Part shown: positions 23,939 to 33,605 of the stretch, piece after piece
How the letters are laid out: each line of letters begins with the position of its first letter
Position numbering within the stretch: the first letter of the stretch is position 1
DNA from: MRBY01 sp943371005
GTDB lineage: Bacteria > Cyanobacteriota > Cyanobacteriia > Cyanobacteriales > MRBY01
NCBI GenBank assembly: GCA_943371005.1
Contig: CALRTB020000007.1
Coordinates: forward strand, 62,001-126,000
Direction: 5' to 3'
DNA: 64,000 nucleotides
Notes under the pieces: model-generated
What the model was told of the DNA's origin: nothing
Databases searched by the model: none
The model's input: only the letters and a program-made list of their open reading frames with translations
Program-made: the position numbers and the translations under genes

Positions 23939-26266
23939 TTAGTTGGTTCCAAATCCTTGCTTCAGGAGCCATTGCTTAAAGCTCACCGGACTGGTGATCC
24001 CCGCCTCGATCATCCGACCATTGCAAGCATGGGCCGCTTCAATAAAGAGACGAGATTCTTCCACTAGGCGCTGGGACTGTTCAAGGCTTGCGGCTTTGTC
24101 TTTGTGCTTCAGAGCCGAAAAGAAAAACTGGGCAAATTTCCCCTTCGCAAAGGGATCAAAGAACAGTTCCGTATCGTAGAAATACTTGCGGAACTCAGCA
24201 CTGACTACTGCAGGATCATCACTGATATCGATATTTTGGAATTTCAACAGGGCTTGGGCGGCACTGACCATGGCGGCGATCGCCTTATCTGCGGCCAGTT
24301 GAACGTCCCCATTTTGTGGATTATCCAATAACACCGTCGCATCAAAGTGGAGACTTTCCGCGTCAGCCATACTAAAGTCCGTGAGGGTAACTACTTCCCC
24401 CGCACATTCACCGACCCCAATATCCCCAAGGGTAAATTCGCGGGTATCCGCCCAATCGGAATAGAAAGAGGGATCTTCTTCGTAGCTGGGGACTTCCGTG
24501 AAGGGCTGGAGCCGCTCCTTCATTTCCTTACGGCCAATGCGGTTGAAAAATTCCGTAAATTTCTCATTTTCCAGGCGTTCCTGCATGAAGGTATCAATGA
24601 GAAACTCCACCACATCAGGAATGCGCTTCGAGGGCAAAACCCCCATGGATTTACCGTAGGTGGAAGCATTATTCGCCCATTCTCCCCCCAGTACCAGGTT
24701 AAAGTGGGGCACCCGTCGCCGTTGCACCTGACGACTAGAACCATAGAAACCAATTTCCGCCACCATGTGCTGGGAGCAGGAGTTGAAACAACCACTGATC
24801 TTGACACGGATATCTTTGACTGCCTGGTCATACTGCCAGCCTTTGAGGGCCATGCGCCGGCGCAATTCTCCGGCTAAACCACGGGAACTACCGATCCCCA
24901 ATTTGCAGGTATCTGTACCGGGGCAAGCGGTAATGTCAATGATCGAATGGGCGCCACCACTGTGGAGGTTAATCGCTTTGAGATCCGCATAGAGGGCGGG
25001 TAGATCTGCTTCATGTACCCAACGGATCAAGATATTTTGCTCAACAGTCGTCCGTACTGTGTCATTGGTATATTTGCGGACGATATCGGCCAAACCCCGG
25101 AACTGGGGTGAAGTGGCATCCCCTAGGGGCAAAGAAACCGCAACGGTATAGAAGCCCGGTTGCCGTTGGGGATAAAGGTTTGTGGTTTTCCACTGGGTGA
25201 ATTCTTCGCCATGGTCGAAGGCTTGATCCGCAGCGACGGGGGCTGGTTTGCCTTTTTCTTCGTAGGTCGTCAGGCGATCAACCCAAGCTGTCCAACCGGG
25301 ATCGGGTTCGAGGATCGCCCGTTCTTCGGTAACCAGACGCTTAAATTCTTCTAGGCCGAGCTTTTGGACGAGGAATTTAATCCGGGCTTTGTTGCGGTTT
25401 TTCTTTTCCCCAAGGCGGGCAAAGACCCGGAAAATGGCCTGGGAGAGGGGAAAAATTTCCTCAAGGGGCACAAAATCTTCAAAGAGCTTGGCGAGGAACG
25501 GTACAGAACCTAAGCCGCCACCGACATAAACTTTGAACCCTTTGACAATTTCACCATCAATTTCTTTGGTTTTGGCGATAAAGCCAAGGTCATGCATGGA
25601 AGTAAGACCACAGGGGTGATCTTCACAACCAGAAAAGGCGATCTTTAGTTTGCGGCCAAAATCCTGGATATCCCGGTGACCAAGGAAAAAGTCCGTGAGC
25701 TCTTGGGCATGGCCTGTAACATCAAAGACTTCGTCGTGGCAAACACCAGCGAGGGGGCAAGCGGTGACGTTACGCACGGAGTTACCACAGGCTTCCCGTA
25801 CAGTGATGCCCACTGCCGCCAAACGACGGTGCATATCCGGGACATTATCGAGGGAAATGAAGTGGAGTTGGATGTCCTGGCGGGTGGTGATGTGGAGAAT
25901 GTTGTCGGAGTATTCTTCGCAAATATCAGCAAGCACATCCATTTGTTCGGCGGTCATCCCCCCATAGGGAATTTTGATCCGCTGCATCCCTGGGGCCTGC
26001 CATTTGGTATCGGGGCCTTTGGTGAGTTCTGTTTTTGGAAAAGGAATTGCTTTGGCTTTGACCCCATCATTCCGGAAGCCGTTATCGTAACGCTGACCAT
26101 AGGCTCCCCGACGAAGACGCAGTTCGGCAAAAACTTTTTCGTCGAGTTTGTCCTGGCAGCGGAGGGCCATTTGGTTTTCAAAGGTGTCAATTTCTTCGGC
26201 CATCTGGGGCGGAATGCGATCGCCAAGGACCTCTTTCCAAGTTTTGGGAGTTGTCGTCGTGGTCAT
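23939..26266 (-). CDS. Ferredoxin-type nitrite/sulfite reductase family protein, extended form
   Basis: 775 residues, well beyond cyanobacterial NirA (about 500) or Sir (about 640). Siroheme reductases carry out six-electron reduction of nitrite or sulfite. The C-terminal catalytic half binds siroheme-[4Fe-4S] through TACPGTDTC (C448, C454) and GCFNSC (C493, C497). The N-terminal half has a matching set: TACPLAGVC (C170, C176) and GCEDHPC (C214, C219), which ordinary NirA/Sir lack. Residues from about 640 to the end are an extra mostly helical domain, perhaps HEPN-like. Which anion it reduces cannot be decided from sequence. The start ATG at 26266 is the first in frame. Confidence 0.85.
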   Translation of the reverse strand: MTTTTTPKTWKEVLGDRIPPQMAEEIDTFENQMALRCQDKLDEKVFAELRLRRGAYGQRYDNGFRNDGVKAKAIPFPKTELTKGPDTKWQAPGMQRIKIPYGGMTAEQMDVLADICEEYSDNILHITTRQDIQLHFISLDNVPDMHRRLAAVGITVREACGNSVRNVTACPLAGVCHDEVFDVTGHAQELTDFFLGHRDIQDFGRKLKIAFSGCEDHPCGLTSMHDLGFIAKTKEIDGEIVKGFKVYVGGGLGSVPFLAKLFEDFVPLEEIFPLSQAIFRVFARLGEKKNRNKARIKFLVQKLGLEEFKRLVTEERAILEPDPGWTAWVDRLTTYEEKGKPAPVAADQAFDHGEEFTQWKTTNLYPQRQPGFYTVAVSLPLGDATSPQFRGLADIVRKYTNDTVRTTVEQNILIRWVHEADLPALYADLKAINLHSGGAHSIIDITACPGTDTCKLGIGSSRGLAGELRRRMALKGWQYDQAVKDIRVKISGCFNSCSQHMVAEIGFYGSSRQVQRRRVPHFNLVLGGEWANNASTYGKSMGVLPSKRIPDVVEFLIDTFMQERLENEKFTEFFNRIGRKEMKERLQPFTEVPSYEEDPSFYSDWADTREFTLGDIGVGECAGEVVTLTDFSMADAESLHFDATVLLDNPQNGDVQLAADKAIAAMVSAAQALLKFQNIDISDDPAVVSAEFRKYFYDTELFFDPFAKGKFAQFFFSALKHKDKAASLEQSQRLVEESRLFIEAAHACNGRMIEAGITSPVSFKQWLLKQGFGTN

Positions 26267-26368
26267 AGGGTGTTCTTCTTCTGTAGGAGCTAATTCGGAT
26301 TGGCCTGGAATGGTTTAAGGGTCAGGCCCGCAATATCGATAAAAAATTACTCGGATGTACTATGGTGA

Positions 26369-26418
26369 CACAAAATTTCGGTGATCCGAGCAAGTCCGAT
26401 AAAATCTGTAATTTTGTG
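26369..26418. repeat. Inverted repeat upstream of the siroheme reductase gene
   Basis: CACAAAATT (26369-26377) and AATTTTGTG (26410-26418) flank a 32-base segment that itself holds small CGG/CCG complementarities. It lies about 100 bp upstream of the reductase start and just after the RND gene stop. It could be a regulator site or the 3' hairpin of the RND gene; no T-tract supports a terminator. Confidence 0.35.
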
Positions 26419-26426
26419 GAAAGAAA

Positions 26427-29400
26427 TCACAGGGGCGCAGATTGGGCATTTTGAAAAGGTTTAACGAGCCAGCGGACAAATCGATAAATGTAGGTAAAAA
26501 TCACAGGCACCACAATCAGGGTTAAAACGGTGGAGGTACTAAATCCCCCAATCACGGCGATCGCCATCGGACTCCGGGTAGCACCGTCAGCTCCCAACTC
26601 CAAGGCAATGGGCAACATCCCGGCAATGGTCGAGAGGGAGGTCATACAAATGGGGCGTAACCGGGAAACCCCAGCTTCGATGAGGGCTTTTTTCAGGGTT
26701 TTGCCTTCCCGTAGACCAGAGAGGGTGAAGTCCACCAACAAAATCGCATTTTTGGTCACCAATCCCATCAGTAGCACAATCCCAATGAGGGCGAATAAAC
26801 CCAGTTCCTTTTGGGTAATCATCAGCCCCAACAAAGCGCCACCAATGGAGAGGGGTAAGGCGGTCAAAATGCCCAAGGGATAAAGGAAGTTGTTGTAGAG
26901 CAGCACCAGAATTGCATAGATGCACAGGACAGCGGCCCCCAACGCCGTGAGGAAGCGGCTAAAAATATCACGCATAATTTCTGCATCGCCAGCGGGTTCA
27001 ATGGTGACCCCAGGGGGTAAGGGGCTCATCACGGGCAAGGCATTCACGGCGGCAAAGGCATCTCCTAAAGAGGTTCCTTCTAGATTGGCGCCCACTTCCA
27101 CTTGACGGAAGCGATTGAAGCGGTCAATCTGGGCCGAACCACTGCCGAGTTTTAATTCAGCCACGGCGGCTAAGGGAACTAATTCACCGGTGTTACTTGG
27201 TACTTGGAGATTTTTGAGGGTTTCAATGTTGCTGCGTTGATCGGGATCGAGTTGAACGCGGATCGGAATTTGGCGATCGCTCAAATTAAATTTAGGCAAA
27301 TTGAAATCGTTATCACCAATTAACGCCAGGGAAGCGGTGCGGGAAATGGCCGCCACAGAAACACCAAGGTCAGCGGCCCGTTGGGGATCAGGCTGAATAA
27401 TCAGTTCGGGTTTAACCAAGCTCGCACTGGAGGAGATGTCCACTAACCCAGGCACACTACCCATTTGTTGCTCTAGGGTTGTGGCTGTTTCCAAGAGTAG
27501 CGGGGCATTTTCACTTTTGAGCACAATGGAGAGATCTTTAGAATTCCCTGTCCCGCCCGTACTCCGGAAAGACACCCTTGCTCCCGGAATGGTTTGGAAA
27601 TCACGCCGCAGGGTTTGTTCAAACTCCGCCTGGGAAACTCGTTCTGCCTGGGGCACAAGGTTGACATAAATGGTGCCACTGTTGACACTGGTCGCCGTTG
27701 CCAAAACACTACTCACAGCGGCATTGGCCTGGAGGCGATCGCTCACCTCAGTCATTACCCGCTCACTATCGGCCAAGGTTGCACCGGGGGGCAGATCAAA
27801 GGCGATTGTACTAATCCCCGTATCGCCGCTGGCAAATAAGCCCTTCGGAATGAAAGGTACCAACTGGAGGCTGCCAATAAAAAAGACCAGGGCAATGAGG
27901 AGAGTTGTTAGACGATGGCGCAGCGCCCAGCCGAGCAGATTCCGGTAAAAACCCGGTTGTTTTTGGCTATTAAAGGCCCCTAGTTTTGACTTCAATAGGT
28001 AGGCACTCAGCATCGGGGTCATGGTGGTGGCCACAAGGGTCGAGAACATCGTTGAGACGGCGACGGTGACCCCAAAGGGCTGGAAAAATTGCCCCGGCAC
28101 GCCCCCCATAAAGGCCACAGGCAGAAAGACAGCCACGATGGTTGCAGTTGTTGCCACCACGGCGAGGCCAATCTCCCGGGCGCCATCAATGGCAGCCTGG
28201 AAAGGTCTTTTACCCATTTGCAGGTGTTGGTCAATATTTTCAATCATGCAGATGGCATCATCGACCAAGTTCCCGATCGCCAGGGCCAAAGCGAGGAGAG
28301 TCATCCCGTTGAGGGTATAGTCGAGGGCCTGCATCACAAAGAAAGTCGGCACAATGGAGAGGGGCAAGGCGGCGGCGGTGATTAGGGTCGCACGCCAGTC
28401 CTTGAGGAAAAAGCCCACGGTGATCACCGTTAGAATACAGCCAGCCCAGAGGGCCATAATGGTGCCGTCGTAGGAGGCTTGGATTTCTGCGGCGCGGGTA
28501 AAGATTAAATCAAAACGGAGATCCTCTGGGAGGGTGGTTTGCAACTCGGCGATCGCCTCCCGAATACCTTGATCAACCCCAACAACGGTACTCCCCGGAC
28601 TCCGGAGTACTGAAAATGCCACCACCGGCTCATTGTTGAGGGTCGCCGCCACCCTGGGTTCCCGGAAGCTATCCTCTACACGGCCCAGATTTTCTAGGGG
28701 CACGAGATCTCCGTTGGGCAAGGTGATCGGGTATTGTTGCAACTCTTGAATGTTTTCTGCACTGCCGAGGGTGCGGACGTTTTGCTCATTGCCCCCCAGT
28801 TCGAGGCGGCCCCCGGGACGGTTGAGATTAAACTGGGCAATCTGGTCATTCACCTGGGTTGCGGTGATCCCCAAGCCCTGTAACAAATCAGGATCAAGAT
28901 CGACGCGAATCTCCCGGTCAACACCCCCCAATCGCTGAATTTCGGCCACCCCTTCTACGTTTGTGAGTTCTCGGCCAATGCGACGGTCAATGAGATCACT
29001 GAGTTCTTCGACGGTGCGCTCCTCAGAAGAGAGGGCATAGGTCATGACTGCCCCCCCAGCAAAATCGAGTTTTTGGACAATGGGATCGGTGATGTCCTGG
29101 GGCAAGGATGAGCGAATTTGGGCGATCGCATTGCGCACATCATTGGTCGCCTGGTCGGTGTCGGTGCCTAATTCGAAATTCACGACCGTCTGGGAATTGC
29201 CATCGGTCACGGTGGAGGTGATTTGGTCAATATTGGCGAGGCTGGCGACGGAATCTTCGATTTTTTTGGTGATTTCCGTTTCAATCTCTTCTGGAGCCGC
29301 CCCTGGCTGGCTTACACTCACTGTTACGGCGGAAATATCGATGTTTGGTGTGTTATCGATGCCAAGGTTTAAAAATGAATAGATCCCCACGATGGTCATA

Positions 29401-29465
29401 ATCATGAAGGCCACGAGGGTCGGCACTGGATTTTTGATGGACCAGGCAGAGAGGTGAAAGGACAT
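26427..29465 (-). CDS. RND-family efflux permease (HAE1 type)
   Basis: 1012 residues, inner-membrane proton-driven pump. Twelve membrane segments in the usual 1+5, 1+5 pattern with two large periplasmic loops. Motifs: the N-terminal SIKNPVPTLVAFMIMTIVG, the TM4 proton-relay GNLVDDAICMIEN, and FMGGVPGQFF. This class exports drugs, lipophiles or metals and needs a periplasmic adaptor and an outer-membrane channel. No adaptor (MFP) gene is adjacent, which is unusual. It lies 67 bp after SbcC on the same strand. Substrate unknown. Confidence 0.9.
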   Translation of the reverse strand: MSFHLSAWSIKNPVPTLVAFMIMTIVGIYSFLNLGIDNTPNIDISAVTVSVSQPGAAPEEIETEITKKIEDSVASLANIDQITSTVTDGNSQTVVNFELGTDTDQATNDVRNAIAQIRSSLPQDITDPIVQKLDFAGGAVMTYALSSEERTVEELSDLIDRRIGRELTNVEGVAEIQRLGGVDREIRVDLDPDLLQGLGITATQVNDQIAQFNLNRPGGRLELGGNEQNVRTLGSAENIQELQQYPITLPNGDLVPLENLGRVEDSFREPRVAATLNNEPVVAFSVLRSPGSTVVGVDQGIREAIAELQTTLPEDLRFDLIFTRAAEIQASYDGTIMALWAGCILTVITVGFFLKDWRATLITAAALPLSIVPTFFVMQALDYTLNGMTLLALALAIGNLVDDAICMIENIDQHLQMGKRPFQAAIDGAREIGLAVVATTATIVAVFLPVAFMGGVPGQFFQPFGVTVAVSTMFSTLVATTMTPMLSAYLLKSKLGAFNSQKQPGFYRNLLGWALRHRLTTLLIALVFFIGSLQLVPFIPKGLFASGDTGISTIAFDLPPGATLADSERVMTEVSDRLQANAAVSSVLATATSVNSGTIYVNLVPQAERVSQAEFEQTLRRDFQTIPGARVSFRSTGGTGNSKDLSIVLKSENAPLLLETATTLEQQMGSVPGLVDISSSASLVKPELIIQPDPQRAADLGVSVAAISRTASLALIGDNDFNLPKFNLSDRQIPIRVQLDPDQRSNIETLKNLQVPSNTGELVPLAAVAELKLGSGSAQIDRFNRFRQVEVGANLEGTSLGDAFAAVNALPVMSPLPPGVTIEPAGDAEIMRDIFSRFLTALGAAVLCIYAILVLLYNNFLYPLGILTALPLSIGGALLGLMITQKELGLFALIGIVLLMGLVTKNAILLVDFTLSGLREGKTLKKALIEAGVSRLRPICMTSLSTIAGMLPIALELGADGATRSPMAIAVIGGFSTSTVLTLIVVPVIFTYIYRFVRWLVKPFQNAQSAPL

Positions 29466-29532
29466 ACCAGGGGCAACTGTTGCGATTTGTTACGGTTTCT
29501 ATTCTAGGCACAGTTGTCGGAAATATGGGGGG

Positions 29533-32500
29533 TTAGTTGTTGACCTGGAGTTGGGAGCCTTGCTGATCTTTGTAGACTTCGATGCGGCTTTGAAAGGCTT
29601 CCTTGAACTGGGGAATGTGGGTCACAGCGAGAATACAGGCAAAGTCAGCGGCGATCGCATTGATCGCCCCAATCAGACGATTACAACCTTCGGTATCCTG
29701 GGTGCCAAAGCCTTCATCAATGACAAGCATTTGGAGCGTTGTACCGGAACGGTAGGCTAAGAGTTTCGCGAGGGCGAGGCGAATCGAAAAGTTGATCCGG
29801 AACGCTTCACCACCGGAATAGGTTTCGTAGGCGCGGGTGCCCCGGGCGTCGGCAATGACAATATCGAGGGTATCGATCATCTGGGCGGCAGTTTTTTTGC
29901 TGCCTTTCTTGGCCTTTTGGGTGAGAAATTGCACATGGAATTGGTGCTCGGTAAGGCGACCGAGAATTTGGTTGGTTTCGGCTTCTAGTTGGGGCAGGGC
30001 ATTTTCGATCATCAGGGCCTGAATGCCATTTTTCCCAAAGGCTTGACCGAGTTCGTGGTGGATGCGGTATTGACGCCGCAGTTCTTTGAGTTCTGTTTTG
30101 CTGTTTTTTTGCGCAAGGGCGATCGCCCGGAGATTTTCTAAGGATTGCTGTCGTTGGCCACGGTGGGTGATTGCTGTTTCTAAGGCTTGGCGACAGGTTT
30201 GCAATTGACTCTCCAGGTAATTCATCTCCCCTTGATCGGCGTGAACATTGTCTAAATTTTCTTGTAACTGCGCGATCTGTTGCTCCAGTTGCGCCAGTTC
30301 GGTTTGGGCAACCGTTTGGCGCTGGTTTACCTCCTGTAGTTGAGTTTCAAGGCTAGTCTGTTGCCGTTGGGCTTGGCCAAGTTCAAGGTGGCGTTGTTGC
30401 CACATTTGCCCCTGTTGGAGTGCCTGACGGAGTTGTTGGTGGGCGCTGCGGTCGTAGTTGAGGGCGTTTAACTGCTCCTGAAGTTGCGCGAGGCGGACTT
30501 GCCAGGGAGATGTGTGCCTATTTTGGTCGAGTTGATGGCGCTGGGCTTCGAGTTCTGCTTCCCGTTGGGGCAGTTCCCGTTGAAGGGCGTCCAGGCGTTG
30601 GCGCGCTTGTTTTAATTCCACATCTTTGAGTTCTGCCCCACGGTATTCTTTTTCGGTTTCCCTGGCGATCGCCAATTGGGATTCGTCGTATTGCAGGGTC
30701 TCTAACTGGTGTTGCACTTCTGCCAATTCTGCCCGCAGATCCTCGGCGTAGGCTTCCAGGTGGAGGGCCCGCTCTAGGGTTAATAATTCCTGTTCCACCT
30801 GTTTCAGTTCTTTTTCGAGGGCTTGGTTGGTTTCAATGGCTTGCTCAAGGCGGATCATTTGTTGGTCATAGCTTTCATAGCGGCTCCGGACTTGATCGAC
30901 AGCTTTCAGTTCCTGGTGGTAGTCATGCAGCAATTGACCACAACGCTCAAGTTCATTTTGAAACGTCATAATTTCTGCCTCAGTGGCACTGTACTGGGCC
31001 TGGGTTTTGGCCATCACGTTTTGGTGGTGGTCATGGTCAAGGTTTTGTTCACAGAGGGGACAAGTAGCCCCCGGTTGTTGTAGTAGGGCGAGTTTTTGTT
31101 GGAGCTCCTGGAGTTGCGTTTGGCAGTTGCGCTCGGCGTCCTGGAGGCGGACTTGTTGGGTGGAAATGTCAAGGTGTTGTTGCTGAATCTGGTCTAGATG
31201 TTTTTTCTGGCGGTCTAGATCGGCCATGGTTTGATCGAGGCGCTGCAACTCCGCCCGCTGCTGGGGAATTTGGGCAATTTTTTCAGCGAGGTTTTGCTGT
31301 TGTTGTCGGGATGCGGCCAGTTGCAACTTTAGTTTTTCGGCGGCCTGGCTGATTTGGTTTTCTAACTGTTGCCGTTGCTGGAGGAGGGGTTGGGCTTGGT
31401 GGTGGGCCGCTTCCAGGTGCTTGATCTGGTTACGGGTGCGTTCTAATTGGTCTAGGTCATGGGCCAGGTCGGGGGCGATCGCCAAGGTTTTTTGGACTTC
31501 TACTTGCTGCTGGGTGAGGGTCTGGATCTGCGCTTCTAGCTGCTGAATCTGCCGTTGCCCCTCGTTTTCTTCAGCCTGGATATTTTGCTGGATGGTTTGT
31601 TGCTCCTGCTGGAGGTCTTGGTATTGCTGGGATTTTTGGTTGAGCTGTTCTTCCTGCTGCTGGAGGGTTTGCCAGCGTTGGTATTCGGCTTCGATGGTGT
31701 CGGCTTGGTGCAGAATCGCTGTATTTTGCGCTAACTCCTGCTGGAGCTGTTGGGCCTGGGTACTGAGGCGAGTGAGGTCTTGGTTGCTGCGCTGGTACTG
31801 TTGCTGGAGCGTCTCAGCTTGGCTTTGCAGGAGTTGCCGTTGTTGGGCGATCGCCTGAATTTTTTGGAGCTGATCCTGGAGTTGGTTTTCCTGTTGCTTG
31901 CCCTCGCTAATGGTCTGTTCAATGGCGGCGAGGTCTGCTTCTAGCTGGGGTTTCGCCCGGAGTTGCTCGGTTTGGGGAGCAAGGCTTTCTTCGAGAAGAT
32001 CGGCCTTGAGTTTAAAAGATCTCGCTTTGTCCTTGGCGAGTTGGGCGAGGCTTTCGTAGCGGTCAAGCTTGAGGAGATCGCTCAAAATCTTTTTGCGATC
32101 CGCAGGTTTGGCCACCATAAATTCATCGGCATGGCCCTGACGTAGATAGGCGGAATTAATAAAAGTGTCGTAGTCTAACTTGATCTCTTGGTCGATGAGT
32201 TCTTGGGTTTCCCGGATCCCCTTACCCGTAATTGCGGTAAAGTCCCCCGTTGGCGATCGCACTTGGAATTGTAAAGTTGCCCCTCGCCCCCGCGATCGCA
32301 TCCGAATAATTCGATAAACCTGCTGGTGACAAAGCAACTCAAAATCGACCCGCACATCCATCTCGCCCATGTGGATCACATCATCGGCACTACTGGTGCG
32401 GCTTTTGCCCCAGATCACCCAGGTTACTGCTTCTAACAAGGATGATTTTCCGGCCCCGTTTGGCCCACAAATACAGGCTGTGTGAAAGCCTGTGAAATCT

Positions 32501-32556
32501 AAAACGGCATCACGGTAACTGAGGAAATTTTTCAGGGTGAGTTTTAGGGGCGTCAT
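29533..32556 (-). CDS. sbcC: Exonuclease subunit SbcC (Rad50-like)
   Basis: About 1007 residues from ATG 32556; the longer frame to 32580 adds eight unlikely residues. Structural maintenance ATPase that with SbcD cleaves hairpins and DNA ends in repair. Walker A GPNGAGKSS at residues 31-39, then very long Gln-rich coiled coils interrupted by the zinc hook CPLCEQNL, and at the C-terminus the signature YSGGEAFRINFSIRLALAK and Walker B MLVIDEGFGTQD. SbcD is not adjacent in this window. The gene lies upstream of the RND permease on the same strand. Confidence 0.93.
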   Translation of the reverse strand: MTPLKLTLKNFLSYRDAVLDFTGFHTACICGPNGAGKSSLLEAVTWVIWGKSRTSSADDVIHMGEMDVRVDFELLCHQQVYRIIRMRSRGRGATLQFQVRSPTGDFTAITGKGIRETQELIDQEIKLDYDTFINSAYLRQGHADEFMVAKPADRKKILSDLLKLDRYESLAQLAKDKARSFKLKADLLEESLAPQTEQLRAKPQLEADLAAIEQTISEGKQQENQLQDQLQKIQAIAQQRQLLQSQAETLQQQYQRSNQDLTRLSTQAQQLQQELAQNTAILHQADTIEAEYQRWQTLQQQEEQLNQKSQQYQDLQQEQQTIQQNIQAEENEGQRQIQQLEAQIQTLTQQQVEVQKTLAIAPDLAHDLDQLERTRNQIKHLEAAHHQAQPLLQQRQQLENQISQAAEKLKLQLAASRQQQQNLAEKIAQIPQQRAELQRLDQTMADLDRQKKHLDQIQQQHLDISTQQVRLQDAERNCQTQLQELQQKLALLQQPGATCPLCEQNLDHDHHQNVMAKTQAQYSATEAEIMTFQNELERCGQLLHDYHQELKAVDQVRSRYESYDQQMIRLEQAIETNQALEKELKQVEQELLTLERALHLEAYAEDLRAELAEVQHQLETLQYDESQLAIARETEKEYRGAELKDVELKQARQRLDALQRELPQREAELEAQRHQLDQNRHTSPWQVRLAQLQEQLNALNYDRSAHQQLRQALQQGQMWQQRHLELGQAQRQQTSLETQLQEVNQRQTVAQTELAQLEQQIAQLQENLDNVHADQGEMNYLESQLQTCRQALETAITHRGQRQQSLENLRAIALAQKNSKTELKELRRQYRIHHELGQAFGKNGIQALMIENALPQLEAETNQILGRLTEHQFHVQFLTQKAKKGSKKTAAQMIDTLDIVIADARGTRAYETYSGGEAFRINFSIRLALAKLLAYRSGTTLQMLVIDEGFGTQDTEGCNRLIGAINAIAADFACILAVTHIPQFKEAFQSRIEVYKDQQGSQLQVNN

Positions 32557-32750
32557 GGATAGACTGTTGGCGACAAACACTAATCCTCATCATATCCCCG
32601 TTATTTCGTTCCCCAACCCCAAAGAATTTTATGGATCTGTTACCTCGCAAGGAAGTGACTGCTACCATGGACGCAGAAAAATCGGTGGTAGCCGGAAACG
32701 TTTTGCCCTGATTGATGGTCTACAGTTCCAGTTCTCCCCTCCTATTTCCG

Positions 32751-33512
32751 ATGAAAAAGCTATTCTTTACCGCCTGTTGCTTGCTGCCTTTGGCGATCGC
32801 CCCCCAGGTACGAGCCGAAAACCTGACTCACCTCAGCCAACTGCTTTCGAGCCGTCAATGTCAGAACTGTCAACTGACCCGGAGCGGCCTCGCCAATGCC
32901 CGTTTAGACGGGGCTGACCTGCGGGGAGCTGATTTACGTCAAGCGAACCTGAGCCGGGCCGACCTGAGCCTTGCGGATCTGCGGGGGGCTGATTTAACCG
33001 GGGCTTCCCTGGTGGGAGCCAATTTAGCCGGAGCTGACCTAGAAGGGGCCATTTTAGACGGCGCCGATCTCCGGGAAGCCTATTTAGCCGGGGCAAATTT
33101 TACGAACACTTCCCTGCGGACGTTCTACATTGCGCGGGCGGTGGGCCTGTTGGATGCCCCCGTTTCGGCTGAGCAGCTTTACCAATGGGGCTTTGTGGAA
33201 GGGGAAAATAAAAATTACCGCATGGCGATCGCCTACTATGACGCCGCCGCCAACCGAGAACCTGACAATGGGGCCATTTATCTCTCCCGGGCGATCGCCC
33301 GCTACCAACTGCGCGATTTTGGCCAGGCCCAACAGGATGCCACCTTTGCCCAAACCCTGTTCACCAGCCAAGGGTCGACCGTGGGTGTGGATGCCAGCCA
33401 GAGATTACTCGACGAAATTGACCTCGCCCTCAACCCGAAACAAGATTCTGGGAATACCGCCGGTAACATCCTCAGTGCCATTAGTTCTGTATTGTTGCGC
33501 TTCTTCTTTTAA
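32751..33512 (+). CDS. Secreted pentapeptide-repeat protein
   Basis: About 253 residues from the ATG at 32751, which starts a clear signal peptide (MKKLFFTACCLLPLAIAPQV, cleavage after RA). Residues about 45-110 contain consecutive A(D/N)Lxx pentapeptides such as ADLRGADLRQANLSRADLSL, which form a quadrilateral beta helix. The C-terminal half (FVEGENKNYRMAIAYYDAAA, then NGAIYLSRAIARYQLRDFG) looks like TPR repeats. Thylakoid-lumen or periplasmic location is likely. Function unknown. Confidence 0.82.
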   Translation: MKKLFFTACCLLPLAIAPQVRAENLTHLSQLLSSRQCQNCQLTRSGLANARLDGADLRGADLRQANLSRADLSLADLRGADLTGASLVGANLAGADLEGAILDGADLREAYLAGANFTNTSLRTFYIARAVGLLDAPVSAEQLYQWGFVEGENKNYRMAIAYYDAAANREPDNGAIYLSRAIARYQLRDFGQAQQDATFAQTLFTSQGSTVGVDASQRLLDEIDLALNPKQDSGNTAGNILSAISSVLLRFFF

Positions 33513-33605
33513 AAATCCCTAGGCTATTCCGTTACCAACGCTTTTGGCAGCTTTTTTGCCTCGGTCTAACTCCTCGGCGTTATTTTCTAGCGTGACGGCC
33601 CAGGC

